A program made the position numbers and the translations under genes. Positions 56,907 to 64,000 of a stretch of DNA of 64,000 bases are shown one piece after another. The stretch is from Pseudomonas umsongensis. GTDB lineage: Bacteria; Pseudomonadota; Gammaproteobacteria; Pseudomonadales; Pseudomonadaceae. The stretch's first letter is position 1. Each line of letters starts with the position of its first letter. The stretch covers positions 868,001-932,000 of the forward strand of contig NZ_NIWU01000002.1 in the NCBI RefSeq assembly GCF_002236105.1, written 5' to 3'. Below the pieces are notes generated by a model, which saw nothing but the letters and a program-made list of their open reading frames with translations, was not told the DNA's origin and made no database searches.

Positions 56907-58100
56907 TTATTTGCAGACTTTCGCGATGGCTTCGGCCAACAGGTCAAGACGCGACGCATCGATCCCCGCCACGTTCGCCCTGCCCGAGCTGACCATGTAC
57001 ACGCTGTGGTTATCCCGCAGGTCTTTCACTTGTTCAGGTGACAGCCCGGTGTAGGAAAACATCCCGCGCTGCACGCCGATGTGCGCAAAGCGCTCACGCA
57101 AACCGTAGGCCTCCAGCGCTTCGAGCAAACCGCTGCGCAGTTGTGCAATGCGCAAGCGCATGGTTTCCACTTCGTCGGCCCAGAGGTTTTTCAGCTCCGG
57201 GTCGCCGAGGATGGTCGCCACCACGGCAGCGCCGTGATCGGGCGGCGTCGACCACAGGTTGCGGGCGATGTTGGCCAGTTGGCTGCGGATGTCGGTCAGC
57301 TTGTCCGCAGATTTCGCGCAGACAATCAGTGCCCCGGTGCGGTCGCGGTACAGGCCGAAGTTCTTCGAGCAGGAACTGGTGATCAGGACTTCCGGCAATT
57401 CGGCGGCAAACAGTCGAGTCGACCACGCGTCCTGCTCCAGGCCGTCGCCGAAGCCTTGGTAGGCGAAGTCGATCAGCGGCAGCAACTCGCGCCGACGCAC
57501 CACCTCCAGCACCCGGCGCCAGTCATCATGGGACAGATCGAAGCCGGTCGGGTTGTGGCAGCAGGCGTGCAACAGCACCACGTCGCCCTTGGGGGCTTCA
57601 TTGAGCACGGCAAGCATCGCATCGACGTCGAGACGGTTGTCGCTGCCCACGTACGGGTAATGGCTGACCTTGACCTTGGCCGCGGCGAAAATGGTTTCGT
57701 GGATCGGCCAGGTCGGATTGCTCAGCCAGACCCCACGGCCTGGCAGGCACTGGGCGATGAAGTCGGCACTCAAGCGCAACGCCCCGGTGCCGCCCGGGGT
57801 CTGGGTGGCGCCGGCGCGCTGTTCGGCGATCAGCTTCGAGTCGGCGCCGAGCACCAACTCGTTGATGACTTTGCCAAAAGCCGGGTCGCCATGACCGCCG
57901 ATGTAGGTCTTGGTGGTCTGGCGATCCACCAGTCGCGCCTCAGCGAGTTTCACGGCCTGGGGAATCGAGGTCAGGCCCTGGGCGTCTTTATAGACACCCA
58001 CGCCAAGGTCGAATTTTCGCGGGTTGGGGTCCTGCGCATAGGCCTCCATCAGGCCGAGGATCGGGTCGCCGGGCACCCGGCCGATGGCGTCGAAATGCAT
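56907..58100 (-). CDS. phhC: Aromatic amino acid aminotransferase
   Basis: PhhC transaminates Tyr and Phe with 2-oxoglutarate, giving 4-hydroxyphenylpyruvate. The 397-residue class I aminotransferase has the PLP-binding Lys in SSCSKNFGLYRDRTGAL and other typical elements (GGTGALRLSADF, HACCHNPTGFD, GMFSYTGLSPEQV). The start is ATG 58100, whose first base is the last base of the phhB stop (TAATG), so translation should be coupled. The gene order phhA-phhB-phhC is the one known in Pseudomonas. Confidence 0.95.
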   Translation of the reverse strand: MHFDAIGRVPGDPILGLMEAYAQDPNPRKFDLGVGVYKDAQGLTSIPQAVKLAEARLVDRQTTKTYIGGHGDPAFGKVINELVLGADSKLIAEQRAGATQTPGGTGALRLSADFIAQCLPGRGVWLSNPTWPIHETIFAAAKVKVSHYPYVGSDNRLDVDAMLAVLNEAPKGDVVLLHACCHNPTGFDLSHDDWRRVLEVVRRRELLPLIDFAYQGFGDGLEQDAWSTRLFAAELPEVLITSSCSKNFGLYRDRTGALIVCAKSADKLTDIRSQLANIARNLWSTPPDHGAAVVATILGDPELKNLWADEVETMRLRIAQLRSGLLEALEAYGLRERFAHIGVQRGMFSYTGLSPEQVKDLRDNHSVYMVSSGRANVAGIDASRLDLLAEAIAKVCK

Positions 58101-58456
58101 TATTTGCGGCCCTCGGCGTCCTTCGCCACAACGTCTGTGCGCGCCGCCATGATGAAGTCGTTGCGGTGCAGGCCCTTGATCGAGTGGCTCCACCAGGTCA
58201 CGGTGACTTTGCCCCACTCGGTCAGCAGGCCAGGGTGATGGCCTTCGGCCTCGGAGATTTCACCGACGGCGTTGGTGAACGCCAGGGCGTGCTTGAAGTT
58301 CTTGAACAGGAAAACCTTTTCCAGCTGCATGATGCCGTCGCGAACTTCGATGTTCCAGTCGGGGATCTGCTTGATCAGGATCGGCAGTTCTTCGTCGCTG
58401 ACTTGTGGGGCGTCGGCGCGGCAGGCTTCGCAGTGGGCTTGGGTTAATGCGGTCAT
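58100..58456 (-). CDS. phhB: Pterin-4a-carbinolamine dehydratase
   Basis: PhhB recycles the pterin cofactor of PhhA by dehydrating 4a-hydroxytetrahydrobiopterin. The 118-residue protein has the family's His motif [28 protein letters not shown], with the catalytic histidines intact. It lies 104 bases downstream of phhA, and its stop overlaps the phhC start by one base. In P. aeruginosa PhhB also affects phhA expression, which has not been tested here. Confidence 0.96.
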   Translation of the reverse strand: MTALTQAHCEACRADAPQVSDEELPILIKQIPDWNIEVRDGIMQLEKVFLFKNFKHALAFTNAVGEISEAEGHHPGLLTEWGKVTVTWWSHSIKGLHRNDFIMAARTDVVAKDAEGRK

Positions 58457-58560
58457 GATGGGTTCCTGAAATCGTATTATTGGAATTCGGCCGTCAATGT
58501 CACCACGCTAAAGCAAAGCGTCGGTTCCGGACAGGCTCACTTGATGCTAAAAGCTGCGGA

Positions 58561-59352
58561 TCACGCGGCTTTTGGTTTTGGCGGAAATTTTGGCGCGTGC
58601 AGACCCATCTGCATCGCTTGCTTGACCATGCCCATGATGTCTTCGTGGGCCAGGTCGAACAGGCGCTTGAGGTTCGGCAGCACAAAATACAGCGGTTGCA
58701 AAATGTCGATCCGGTAAGGCGTGCGCATGCACTCCAGCGGATCGAATGCCTGGCGCTCAGGCTCATCCGACAGGCAATAAACGGTTTCCTTGGGCGAAGA
58801 AAGGATGCCGCCACCGTAGATGCGCTGGCCTTGCGGGGTGTCGAGCAGACCGAATTCGATCGTCATCCAGTACAGGCGCGCCAGGTACACGCGCTCTTCC
58901 TTGGAAGCCTGCAGCCCAAGTTTGCCGTAGGTGTGGGTGAATTCAGCGAACCAGGGGTTGGTCAGCAAAGGGCAGTGGCCGAAAATCTCGTGGAAAATGT
59001 CCGGCTCTTGCAGGTAATCCAGCTCTTCGCGGGTTCGAATGAAGGTAGCCACTGGAAACTGCTTGCTGGCGAGCAACTCAAAAAAGGTCTGGAAGGGAAT
59101 CAGCGCCGGAACGCGGGCGACTTGCCAGCCGGTGGTTTCACCGAGGACCTTGTTGATCTCGCCCAGTTGCGGAATGCGGTCGTGGGGCAGACCGAGTTTT
59201 TCGATACCGTCCAGGTATTCCTGGCACGCACGCCCTTCGATCACTTTCAGTTGGCGAGTGATCAGCGTGTTCCACACCGCGTGTTCTTCAGCGGTGTAGT
59301 CGATAAAACCTTGCGCATCGGGCTCACGAGCCACGTATTGCGTCTGCTTCAT
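58561..59352 (-). CDS. phhA: Phenylalanine 4-monooxygenase
   Basis: PhhA uses iron, oxygen and tetrahydropterin to turn Phe into Tyr. The 263-residue bacterial single-domain hydroxylase has the iron-binding His residues in HEIFGHCPLLTNPWFAEFTH and the third ligand Glu in YWMTIEFGLL, and a substrate loop LSDEPERQAFDPLECMRTPY. The mammalian regulatory and tetramer domains are absent, as in other bacterial forms. It heads the phhABC operon, divergent from phhR; GGAG is upstream of the ATG. Confidence 0.97.
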   Translation of the reverse strand: MKQTQYVAREPDAQGFIDYTAEEHAVWNTLITRQLKVIEGRACQEYLDGIEKLGLPHDRIPQLGEINKVLGETTGWQVARVPALIPFQTFFELLASKQFPVATFIRTREELDYLQEPDIFHEIFGHCPLLTNPWFAEFTHTYGKLGLQASKEERVYLARLYWMTIEFGLLDTPQGQRIYGGGILSSPKETVYCLSDEPERQAFDPLECMRTPYRIDILQPLYFVLPNLKRLFDLAHEDIMGMVKQAMQMGLHAPKFPPKPKAA

Positions 59353-59472
59353 GCTGCTCTCCTGCTAGGGGATCCGTTCTTGTTATGTACTGCTTTGGAC
59401 CTAGGAATACCCCAACAATTGCTTCGATGCAGCCGGTGGAACGCGTCCTGTGCGGGAAATTCACGGTCAATT

Positions 59473-59490
59473 CGTAAAGTTTTCGTTACG
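59473..59490. promoter_or_regulatory. Candidate PhhR (TyrR-type) box
   Basis: CGTAAAGTTTTCGTTACG carries the GTAA-N8-TTAC core of the TyrR/PhhR box TGTAAA-N6-TTTACA and lies 121 bases upstream of phhA and 140 bases upstream of phhR. P. putida PhhR is known to bind two sites before phhA. A GG-N10-GC pair on the minus strand (59421-59434) is weak as a sigma-54 promoter. Confidence 0.55.
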
Positions 59491-59629
59491 TATTGGGCGT
59501 CATCGCGTAGATGTTGAGATTGGCGGGTAGGAAAAGCCCTTCACCTGTCACATAATCTTGACGACAAAGTGAGCGTTCCTGCAGAAAAAATCCTGCGAGG
59601 GGCCTCTTCATCACTGTCCAGGCCTCTAT

Positions 59630-61189
59630 ATGCGTATCAAAGTCCACTGCCAGAACCGCATCGGCATCCTGCGCGACATTCTCAACCTGTTGGTCGAGTA
59701 CGGCATCAACGTCGCTCGGGGCGAAGTGGGGGGCGAGCATGGCAATGCCATTTACCTGCACTGTCCGAACCTGATCAATATCCAGTTCCAGGCGCTGCGT
59801 CCGAAATTCGAAGCGATTGCCGGGGTGTTCGGTGTCAAGCGCGTAGGGCTGATGCCCAGTGAGCGTCGGCACATGGAGCTCAATGCGTTGCTCGGCGCGC
59901 TGGAGTTTCCGGTGCTGTCGATCGACATGGGCGGTTCGATCGTCGCGGCCAACCGCGCGGCGGCGCAGTTGCTGGGCGTGCGGGTGGATGAAGTGCCGGG
60001 GATTCCCTTGTCGCGTTACGCCGAGGATTTCGACTTGCCCGAGCTGGTGCGCGCCAACAAATCGCGGATCAACGGGCTGCGGGTCAAGGTCAAGGGCGAT
60101 GTGTTCCTGGCCGACATCGCGCCCCTGCAATCGGAACATGACGACAGCGAAGCCATGGCCGGGGCGGTGTTGACCCTGCACCGTGCCGACCGGGTGGGCG
60201 AGCGCATCTATAACGTGCGCAAGCAGGAGTTGCGCGGCTTCGACAGCATCTTTCAAAGCTCGAAGGTGATGGCGGCAGTGGTGCGCGAAGCCCGGCGCAT
60301 GGCACCACTCGATGCACCGCTATTGATAGAAGGCGAAACCGGTACCGGTAAAGAGCTGTTGGCACGCGCCTGCCACCTGGCCAGCCCGCGTGGGCAATCG
60401 CCGCTGATGGCGCTCAATTGCGCCGGCCTGCCGGAGTCCATGGCCGAGACCGAGTTGTTCGGCTATGGCCCTGGTGCCTTCGAGGGCGCCCGGGCCGAGG
60501 GTAAGCTCGGCCTGTTGGAATTGACGGCCGGCGGTACGTTGTTTCTCGATGGTGTCGGGGAAATGAGCCCGCGGTTGCAGGTGAAACTGCTGCGTTTCCT
60601 GCAGGATGGCTGCTTCCGTCGCGTCGGCAGCGATGAGGAGGTTTACCTCGATGTGCGGGTGATTTGCGCGACCCAGGTCGACCTGTCCGAACTCTGTGCC
60701 CGCGGCGAGTTTCGCCAGGACCTGTATCACCGTTTGAACGTGCTGTCGTTGCACATCCCCCCGCTGCGAGAATGCCTCGACGGCCTGACGCCGCTGGTGG
60801 AGCACTTTCTCGATCAGGCCAGCCGGCAGATCGGTTGCCCGCTGCCGAAACTCGCACCCGCGGCCATGGACCGGCTGAGCCATTACCATTGGCCGGGTAA
60901 CGTACGGCAACTGGAAAACGTGCTGTTCCAGGCGGTCTCCCTGTGCGATGGCGGGACGGTCAAGGCCGAGCATATTCGTCTGCCGGATTATGGCGTGCGT
61001 CAGCCACTTGGCGACTTTTCGCTGGAGGGTGGGCTGGACGAGATTGTCGGGCGCTTTGAGAAAGCGGTGCTGGAGCGTTTGTATTCCGAGCATCCGAGCA
61101 GTCGGCAACTGGGTAAAAGGCTGGGGGTTTCGCATACCACCATTGCCAACAAGTTGCGTGATTATGAGGTGGGCAAGACAGAGTCCTAG
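59630..61189 (+). CDS. phhR: PhhR, TyrR-like aromatic amino acid regulator
   Basis: PhhR activates phhABC in response to Phe and Tyr. The 519-residue protein has an N-terminal ACT domain (about 1-72), a PAS domain (about 80-140), an AAA+ domain (about 205-430) and a C-terminal HTH (SSRQLGKRLGVSHTTIANKL). Walker A is GETGTGKE (235-242). Two motifs differ from sigma-54 activators: the GAFTGA loop reads GAFEGA (282-287) and Walker B reads LFLDGVGEM with Gly at the catalytic Glu position (308). This fits the reported use of sigma-70 by P. putida PhhR. It is divergent from phhA. Confidence 0.95.
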   Translation: MRIKVHCQNRIGILRDILNLLVEYGINVARGEVGGEHGNAIYLHCPNLINIQFQALRPKFEAIAGVFGVKRVGLMPSERRHMELNALLGALEFPVLSIDMGGSIVAANRAAAQLLGVRVDEVPGIPLSRYAEDFDLPELVRANKSRINGLRVKVKGDVFLADIAPLQSEHDDSEAMAGAVLTLHRADRVGERIYNVRKQELRGFDSIFQSSKVMAAVVREARRMAPLDAPLLIEGETGTGKELLARACHLASPRGQSPLMALNCAGLPESMAETELFGYGPGAFEGARAEGKLGLLELTAGGTLFLDGVGEMSPRLQVKLLRFLQDGCFRRVGSDEEVYLDVRVICATQVDLSELCARGEFRQDLYHRLNVLSLHIPPLRECLDGLTPLVEHFLDQASRQIGCPLPKLAPAAMDRLSHYHWPGNVRQLENVLFQAVSLCDGGTVKAEHIRLPDYGVRQPLGDFSLEGGLDEIVGRFEKAVLERLYSEHPSSRQLGKRLGVSHTTIANKLRDYEVGKTES

Positions 61190-61213
61190 CTGATTTTTGC
61201 GGTGATAGCGCAC

Positions 61214-61298
61214 GCCTCTTCGCGAGCAGGCTCGCTCCCACAGGGGATCTTCAGTGCGCCGCAGATCCAATGTGGGAGCGAGCCTGCTCGCGAAGGCG
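61214..61298. repeat. REPIN-like inverted pair, family A
   Basis: Inverted family A units lie after phhR, at the start of the 322-base gap before flgF. The rest of that gap holds the sigma-54 promoter and a GC-rich stretch. Confidence 0.9.
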
Positions 61299-61439
61299 GC
61301 GGTGGCCATCGCCCAAGGCCAAGCCTTGCCACCGACCGGCACGACACCGCCGGTTTTTCGTCTCTGACACAATCCCCCATTTCCCTCTAAATACCCTCAA
61401 GTCCTTTATTTGCCGGGCTTCGCGCCACCAAAAACAACT

Positions 61440-61455
61440 TGGTCTGCAAATTGCT
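61440..61455 (+). promoter_or_regulatory. Sigma-54 promoter of the flgF operon
   Basis: TGGTCTGCAAATTGCT matches the -24/-12 consensus TGGCACG-N4-TTGCW, with GG at 61441-61442 and GC at 61453-61454, exactly 10 bases apart. Transcription would start near 61466, 46 bases before flgF. RpoN and FleQ drive rod and ring operons in Pseudomonas. Confidence 0.8.
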
Positions 61456-61511
61456 TATGCCACGTCAGTACAGCATCGGGCGGCAAACGTCCGGCAGGCA
61501 GAGGAAAGCGT

Positions 61512-62252
61512 GTGGACAAGTACCTTTATGTGGCAATGACCGGCGCCAGCCAGAATGCGCTGGCGCAAAAGGCTCATGCCAACAACCTGGCGAACATCTC
61601 TACCAGCGGCTTCCAGAAAGACCTGGAGCAGGCCCGCTCGATGCCGGTGTTCGGCGACAGCTTTCCGGCGCGCGCGTTTGCCTTGTCCGAGCGCCCGGCC
61701 ACCGACTTTACCCCTGGCTCCCTGGTACAGACCGGGCGCGACCTGGATGTCGCCGTGCAGGGCAGTGGCTGGCTGGCGGTGCAGAACCCCGATGGCGGCG
61801 AAAGCTACGTGCGTACCGGCAGTCTGGTGGTGGACGCCTTGGGCGTACTGCGCGCTGGCAATGGCATGCCGGTGATCGGCAATGGCGGACCGATTGCCGT
61901 GCCGCCCGAACAGCAGATCGAAGTCGGCGAGGACGGCACCATCAGCATCCGGGCGATGGGCGAAGGCCCGCGCGTCATGGCCGAAGTCGATCGCATCAAG
62001 CTGGTCAACCCGGACATCAAGAACATGACCAAGGGCCTGGACGGTTCGATCCACACCAAGGACGGTGCACCTGCGCAAGCCGATGCTGGCGTCAAGCTGG
62101 TGTCCGGTTTCCTTGAGTCGAGCAACGTCAATGCCGTGGACGAGATGACCCAGGTGCTGGCCCTGTCGAAGCAGTTCGAGCTGCACATCAAGATGATGAA
62201 CACCGCCAAAGAAGACGACCAGGCCATGGCTCGGGTCTTGCAGATCAGCTAA
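61512..62252 (+). CDS. flgF: Flagellar basal-body proximal rod protein FlgF
   Basis: FlgF is one of the rod proteins linking the MS ring to the hook, and is exported by the flagellar type III apparatus. The 246-residue protein starts at GTG 61512, with GAGG seven bases upstream, and has the N-terminal KYLYVAMTGASQNALAQKAH, the ANNLAN heptad of axial proteins and the C-terminal SNVNAVDEMTQVLALSKQFE coiled-coil helix. The ATG-like upstream frame is not used. It is the first gene of flgFGHI here, behind a sigma-54 promoter. Confidence 0.95.
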   Translation: MDKYLYVAMTGASQNALAQKAHANNLANISTSGFQKDLEQARSMPVFGDSFPARAFALSERPATDFTPGSLVQTGRDLDVAVQGSGWLAVQNPDGGESYVRTGSLVVDALGVLRAGNGMPVIGNGGPIAVPPEQQIEVGEDGTISIRAMGEGPRVMAEVDRIKLVNPDIKNMTKGLDGSIHTKDGAPAQADAGVKLVSGFLESSNVNAVDEMTQVLALSKQFELHIKMMNTAKEDDQAMARVLQIS

Positions 62253-62297
62253 TTACCAGAACGTCGCGCCGTAAAACAGGCGCACGAGGAGAATCGA

Positions 62298-63083
62298 ATG
62301 CTTCCGGCTCTATGGGTTGCCAAAACCGGCCTGTCCGCCCAGGACACCAACCTGACCACCATTTCCAACAACCTGGCCAACGTGTCGACCACGGGTTTCA
62401 AGCGTGACCGCGCCGAGTTCCAGGACTTGCTGTACCAGATCAAGCGTCAGCCAGGGGCCCAGTCGACCCAGGACAGCGAACTGCCATCGGGCCTGCAACT
62501 GGGTACCGGTGTGCGCATTGTCGGCACCCAGAAAAACTTCAACGCCGGCAGCCTGCAAACCACCGAGCAACCCCTGGACATGGCCATCGACGGTCGCGGC
62601 TTCTTCCAGATCCTGCAGCCGGACGGCACCACGTCCTACACCCGTGACGGTACGTTCCACCTGGACTCCAACGGCCAGATCGTCAACGCCAGCGGCTTTG
62701 CCCTGGAGCCGGCAATCGTCATTCCGAACGACGCCCAGACCTTCACCGTGGGCAAGGACGGCACCGTGTCCATCACCGTCGCCGGCAACCCGGCTTCCCA
62801 GGTGATCGGCAACCTGCAGACCGCCGACTTCATCAACCCGGCCGGCTTGCAAGCGGTGGGCAACAACCTGTTCCTGGAAACCGCCGCCAGTGGCGCGCCG
62901 CAAGTTGGCACCCCGGGCCTCGCCGGTTTCGGCACCACGCTGCAGAACACCCTGGAAACTTCCAACGTCAGCACCGTTGAAGAGATGGTCAACATGATCA
63001 CCACCCAACGCGCCTACGAGATGAACTCCAAGGTGATCTCCACCGCCGACCAGATGCTCTCGTTCGTAACGCAGAATCTGTAA
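62298..63083 (+). CDS. flgG: Flagellar basal-body distal rod protein FlgG
   Basis: FlgG forms the distal rod, below the hook. The 261-residue protein has the N-terminal axial signature SNNLANVSTTGFKRDRAEFQ, a central domain of beta structure, and the C-terminal EEMVNMITTQRAYEMNSKVI helix. The N- and C-terminal helices pack as a coiled coil in the rod. It starts 45 bases after flgF with GAGGAG upstream of the ATG. The length is typical for Pseudomonas. Confidence 0.97.
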   Translation: MLPALWVAKTGLSAQDTNLTTISNNLANVSTTGFKRDRAEFQDLLYQIKRQPGAQSTQDSELPSGLQLGTGVRIVGTQKNFNAGSLQTTEQPLDMAIDGRGFFQILQPDGTTSYTRDGTFHLDSNGQIVNASGFALEPAIVIPNDAQTFTVGKDGTVSITVAGNPASQVIGNLQTADFINPAGLQAVGNNLFLETAASGAPQVGTPGLAGFGTTLQNTLETSNVSTVEEMVNMITTQRAYEMNSKVISTADQMLSFVTQNL

Positions 63084-63135
63084 TCAAGTCTATGAGGCGG
63101 CCGTGCGGCCGCCTGCAGCACCGTGAGGTAGGGTC

Positions 63136-63831
63136 ATGAAACGCTTCGTCTCTGTTCTGGCATTGAGTGGGATTACCGCGCTCGCAGGCTGCGTGCCCGT
63201 GTCGCCCAAGCCCAATGACCCTTACTACGCCCCGGTGTTGCCACGCACGCCGTTGCCGGCTGCCGCCAACAACGGTTCGATCTACCAGGCCGGTTTCGAG
63301 CAGAACCTGTACAGCGACCGCAAGGCGTTCCGGGTCGGTGACATCATCACCATCACCCTGAACGAGAAGACCCAGGCGAGTAAAAACGCCAACTCGCAAA
63401 TTGGCAAGAACAGCAAGACCGGCATCGGCCTGACCTCGCTGTTCGGTAGCAGCGCAACCACCAACAACCCGTTTGGCGATGGCGACCTGAGCCTGAGCGC
63501 CAGCTATGAAGGTGACCGCGCGACCAAGGGCGACAGCAAGGCCGGGCAGGGCAACAGCCTGACCGGTTCGATCACCGTCACGGTGGCGGATGTCTTGCCC
63601 AACGGCATCATCGCCGTGCGCGGCGAGAAGTGGCTGACCCTCAACACCGGTGACGAACTGGTACGGATTGCCGGCCTGGTGCGCGCCGATGACATTGCCA
63701 CCGACAACACCGTGTCGTCGACCCGCGTCGCCGATGCACGCATCACCTACTCGGGCACCGGTTCCTTTGCCGATGCGAGTCAGCCAGGCTGGTTCGACCG
63801 TTTCTTCCTCAGCCCGCTGTTCCCTTTCTAG
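63136..63831 (+). CDS. flgH: Flagellar L-ring lipoprotein FlgH
   Basis: FlgH makes the L-ring around the rod in the outer membrane. The 231-residue protein has a lipoprotein signal ([10 protein letters not shown], lipidation at Cys 19), then the conserved [20 protein letters not shown], a Ser/Gly-rich middle and the [25 protein letters not shown] block near the end. Its family architecture is complete. It starts 52 bases after flgG with GAGG upstream. Confidence 0.96.
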   Translation: MKRFVSVLALSGITALAGCVPVSPKPNDPYYAPVLPRTPLPAAANNGSIYQAGFEQNLYSDRKAFRVGDIITITLNEKTQASKNANSQIGKNSKTGIGLTSLFGSSATTNNPFGDGDLSLSASYEGDRATKGDSKAGQGNSLTGSITVTVADVLPNGIIAVRGEKWLTLNTGDELVRIAGLVRADDIATDNTVSSTRVADARITYSGTGSFADASQPGWFDRFFLSPLFPF

Positions 63832-63840
63832 GTGGTCACC

Positions 63841-64000
63841 TTGCATTTCAAAAGCCTCATGGTGGCCGCATTGTTGATGTCTGCGGCCTTCAACGCTCAA
63901 GCCGAGCGCCTGAAGGACATCGCCAGCATTTCCGGCGTGCGCTCCAACCAGTTGATCGGTTACGGCCTGGTGGTCGGGCTTAACGGCACCGGCGACCAGA
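63841..64000 (+). CDS. flgI: Flagellar P-ring protein FlgI (5' part)
   Basis: FlgI forms the periplasmic P-ring. The visible part has a signal peptide (about [21 protein letters not shown]), then the mature start [20 protein letters not shown], which is conserved in FlgI. The reading frame leaves the window at 64000. The start is uncertain: TTG 63841 has AGGTGG well spaced upstream, GTG 63832 directly follows the flgH stop, and ATG 63859 is further on. I use TTG 63841. Confidence 0.85.
   Translation, partial: MHFKSLMVAALLMSAAFNAQAERLKDIASISGVRSNQLIGYGLVVGLNGTGDQ

Noticed and set aside
59420..59436. GG-N10-GC sigma-54-like site upstream of phhA on the minus strand
   Set aside because: Only the invariant bases match; the flanks differ from TGGCAC and TTGC, and PhhR lacks the GAFTGA loop needed for sigma-54.

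Overview
The window looks like chromosomal DNA of a Pseudomonas of the P. fluorescens group. The protein families, the gene order (gbu cluster, Lap-type adhesin locus, cpxR-spy-cpxA, aroP-arfB-phhCBA-phhR, flgFGHI) and the dense scatter of Pseudomonas-type REP palindromes all fit this. I see no tRNA, rRNA, CRISPR array, insertion sequence or prophage. Most of the window is ordinary core genome; its novelty is in small genes, leader sequences, operators and a few proteins with altered key residues.

Layout. 0-9.5 kb: the 5' part of a YbdG-like mechanosensitive channel gene, a DEAD-box RNA helicase, then mixed small genes (DUF899, a DUF6279-type lipoprotein, a TorF-type porin, CvfB, an EamA transporter, an acyl-carrier-like protein without its serine, an MBL hydrolase). 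9.5-15.9 kb: a guanidinobutyrate module (gbuA, an NTF2-like protein, an NCS1 permease and an Na+/solute symporter in one operon, with the divergent LysR regulator gbuR), then a DTW-domain tRNA-modification gene. 15.9-30.0 kb: a complete Lap/Map-type biofilm adhesin system: T1SS adaptor, ABC exporter and TolC-type pore on one strand, an 1884-residue RTX adhesin divergent from them, then lapD and lapG. This encodes the whole circuit of secretion, outer-membrane retention and c-di-GMP-controlled release.

30-42.3 kb: ybaN-like and YecA-family genes, recQ, a MarR regulator, a short FimV-like protein, a SelW-like protein, an AraC/EamA pair, an LpxH-like phosphoesterase, an HD/Mpo1-like pair, a second AraC regulator and trkH. 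42.3-52.2 kb: a nitroreductase, the cpx-like envelope stress cluster (cpxR, spy-like gene, cpxA), yciI, yciB, an RNase AM-like gene, a YciO-like gene, scpA, scpB and rluB.

52.2-61.2 kb: aromatic amino acid metabolism. aroP (uptake) is preceded by a long leader carrying a 20-residue ORF with two Trp codons; then arfB, an MFS transporter, phhABC (Phe to Tyr and onward transamination) and the divergent regulator phhR. 61.4-64 kb: the start of a flagellar rod/ring operon (flgF, flgG, flgH, partial flgI) behind a good sigma-54 promoter.

REP elements of three sequence families sit at 18 intergenic places, mostly as inverted pairs (REPIN-like) and often between convergent genes; none interrupts a gene.
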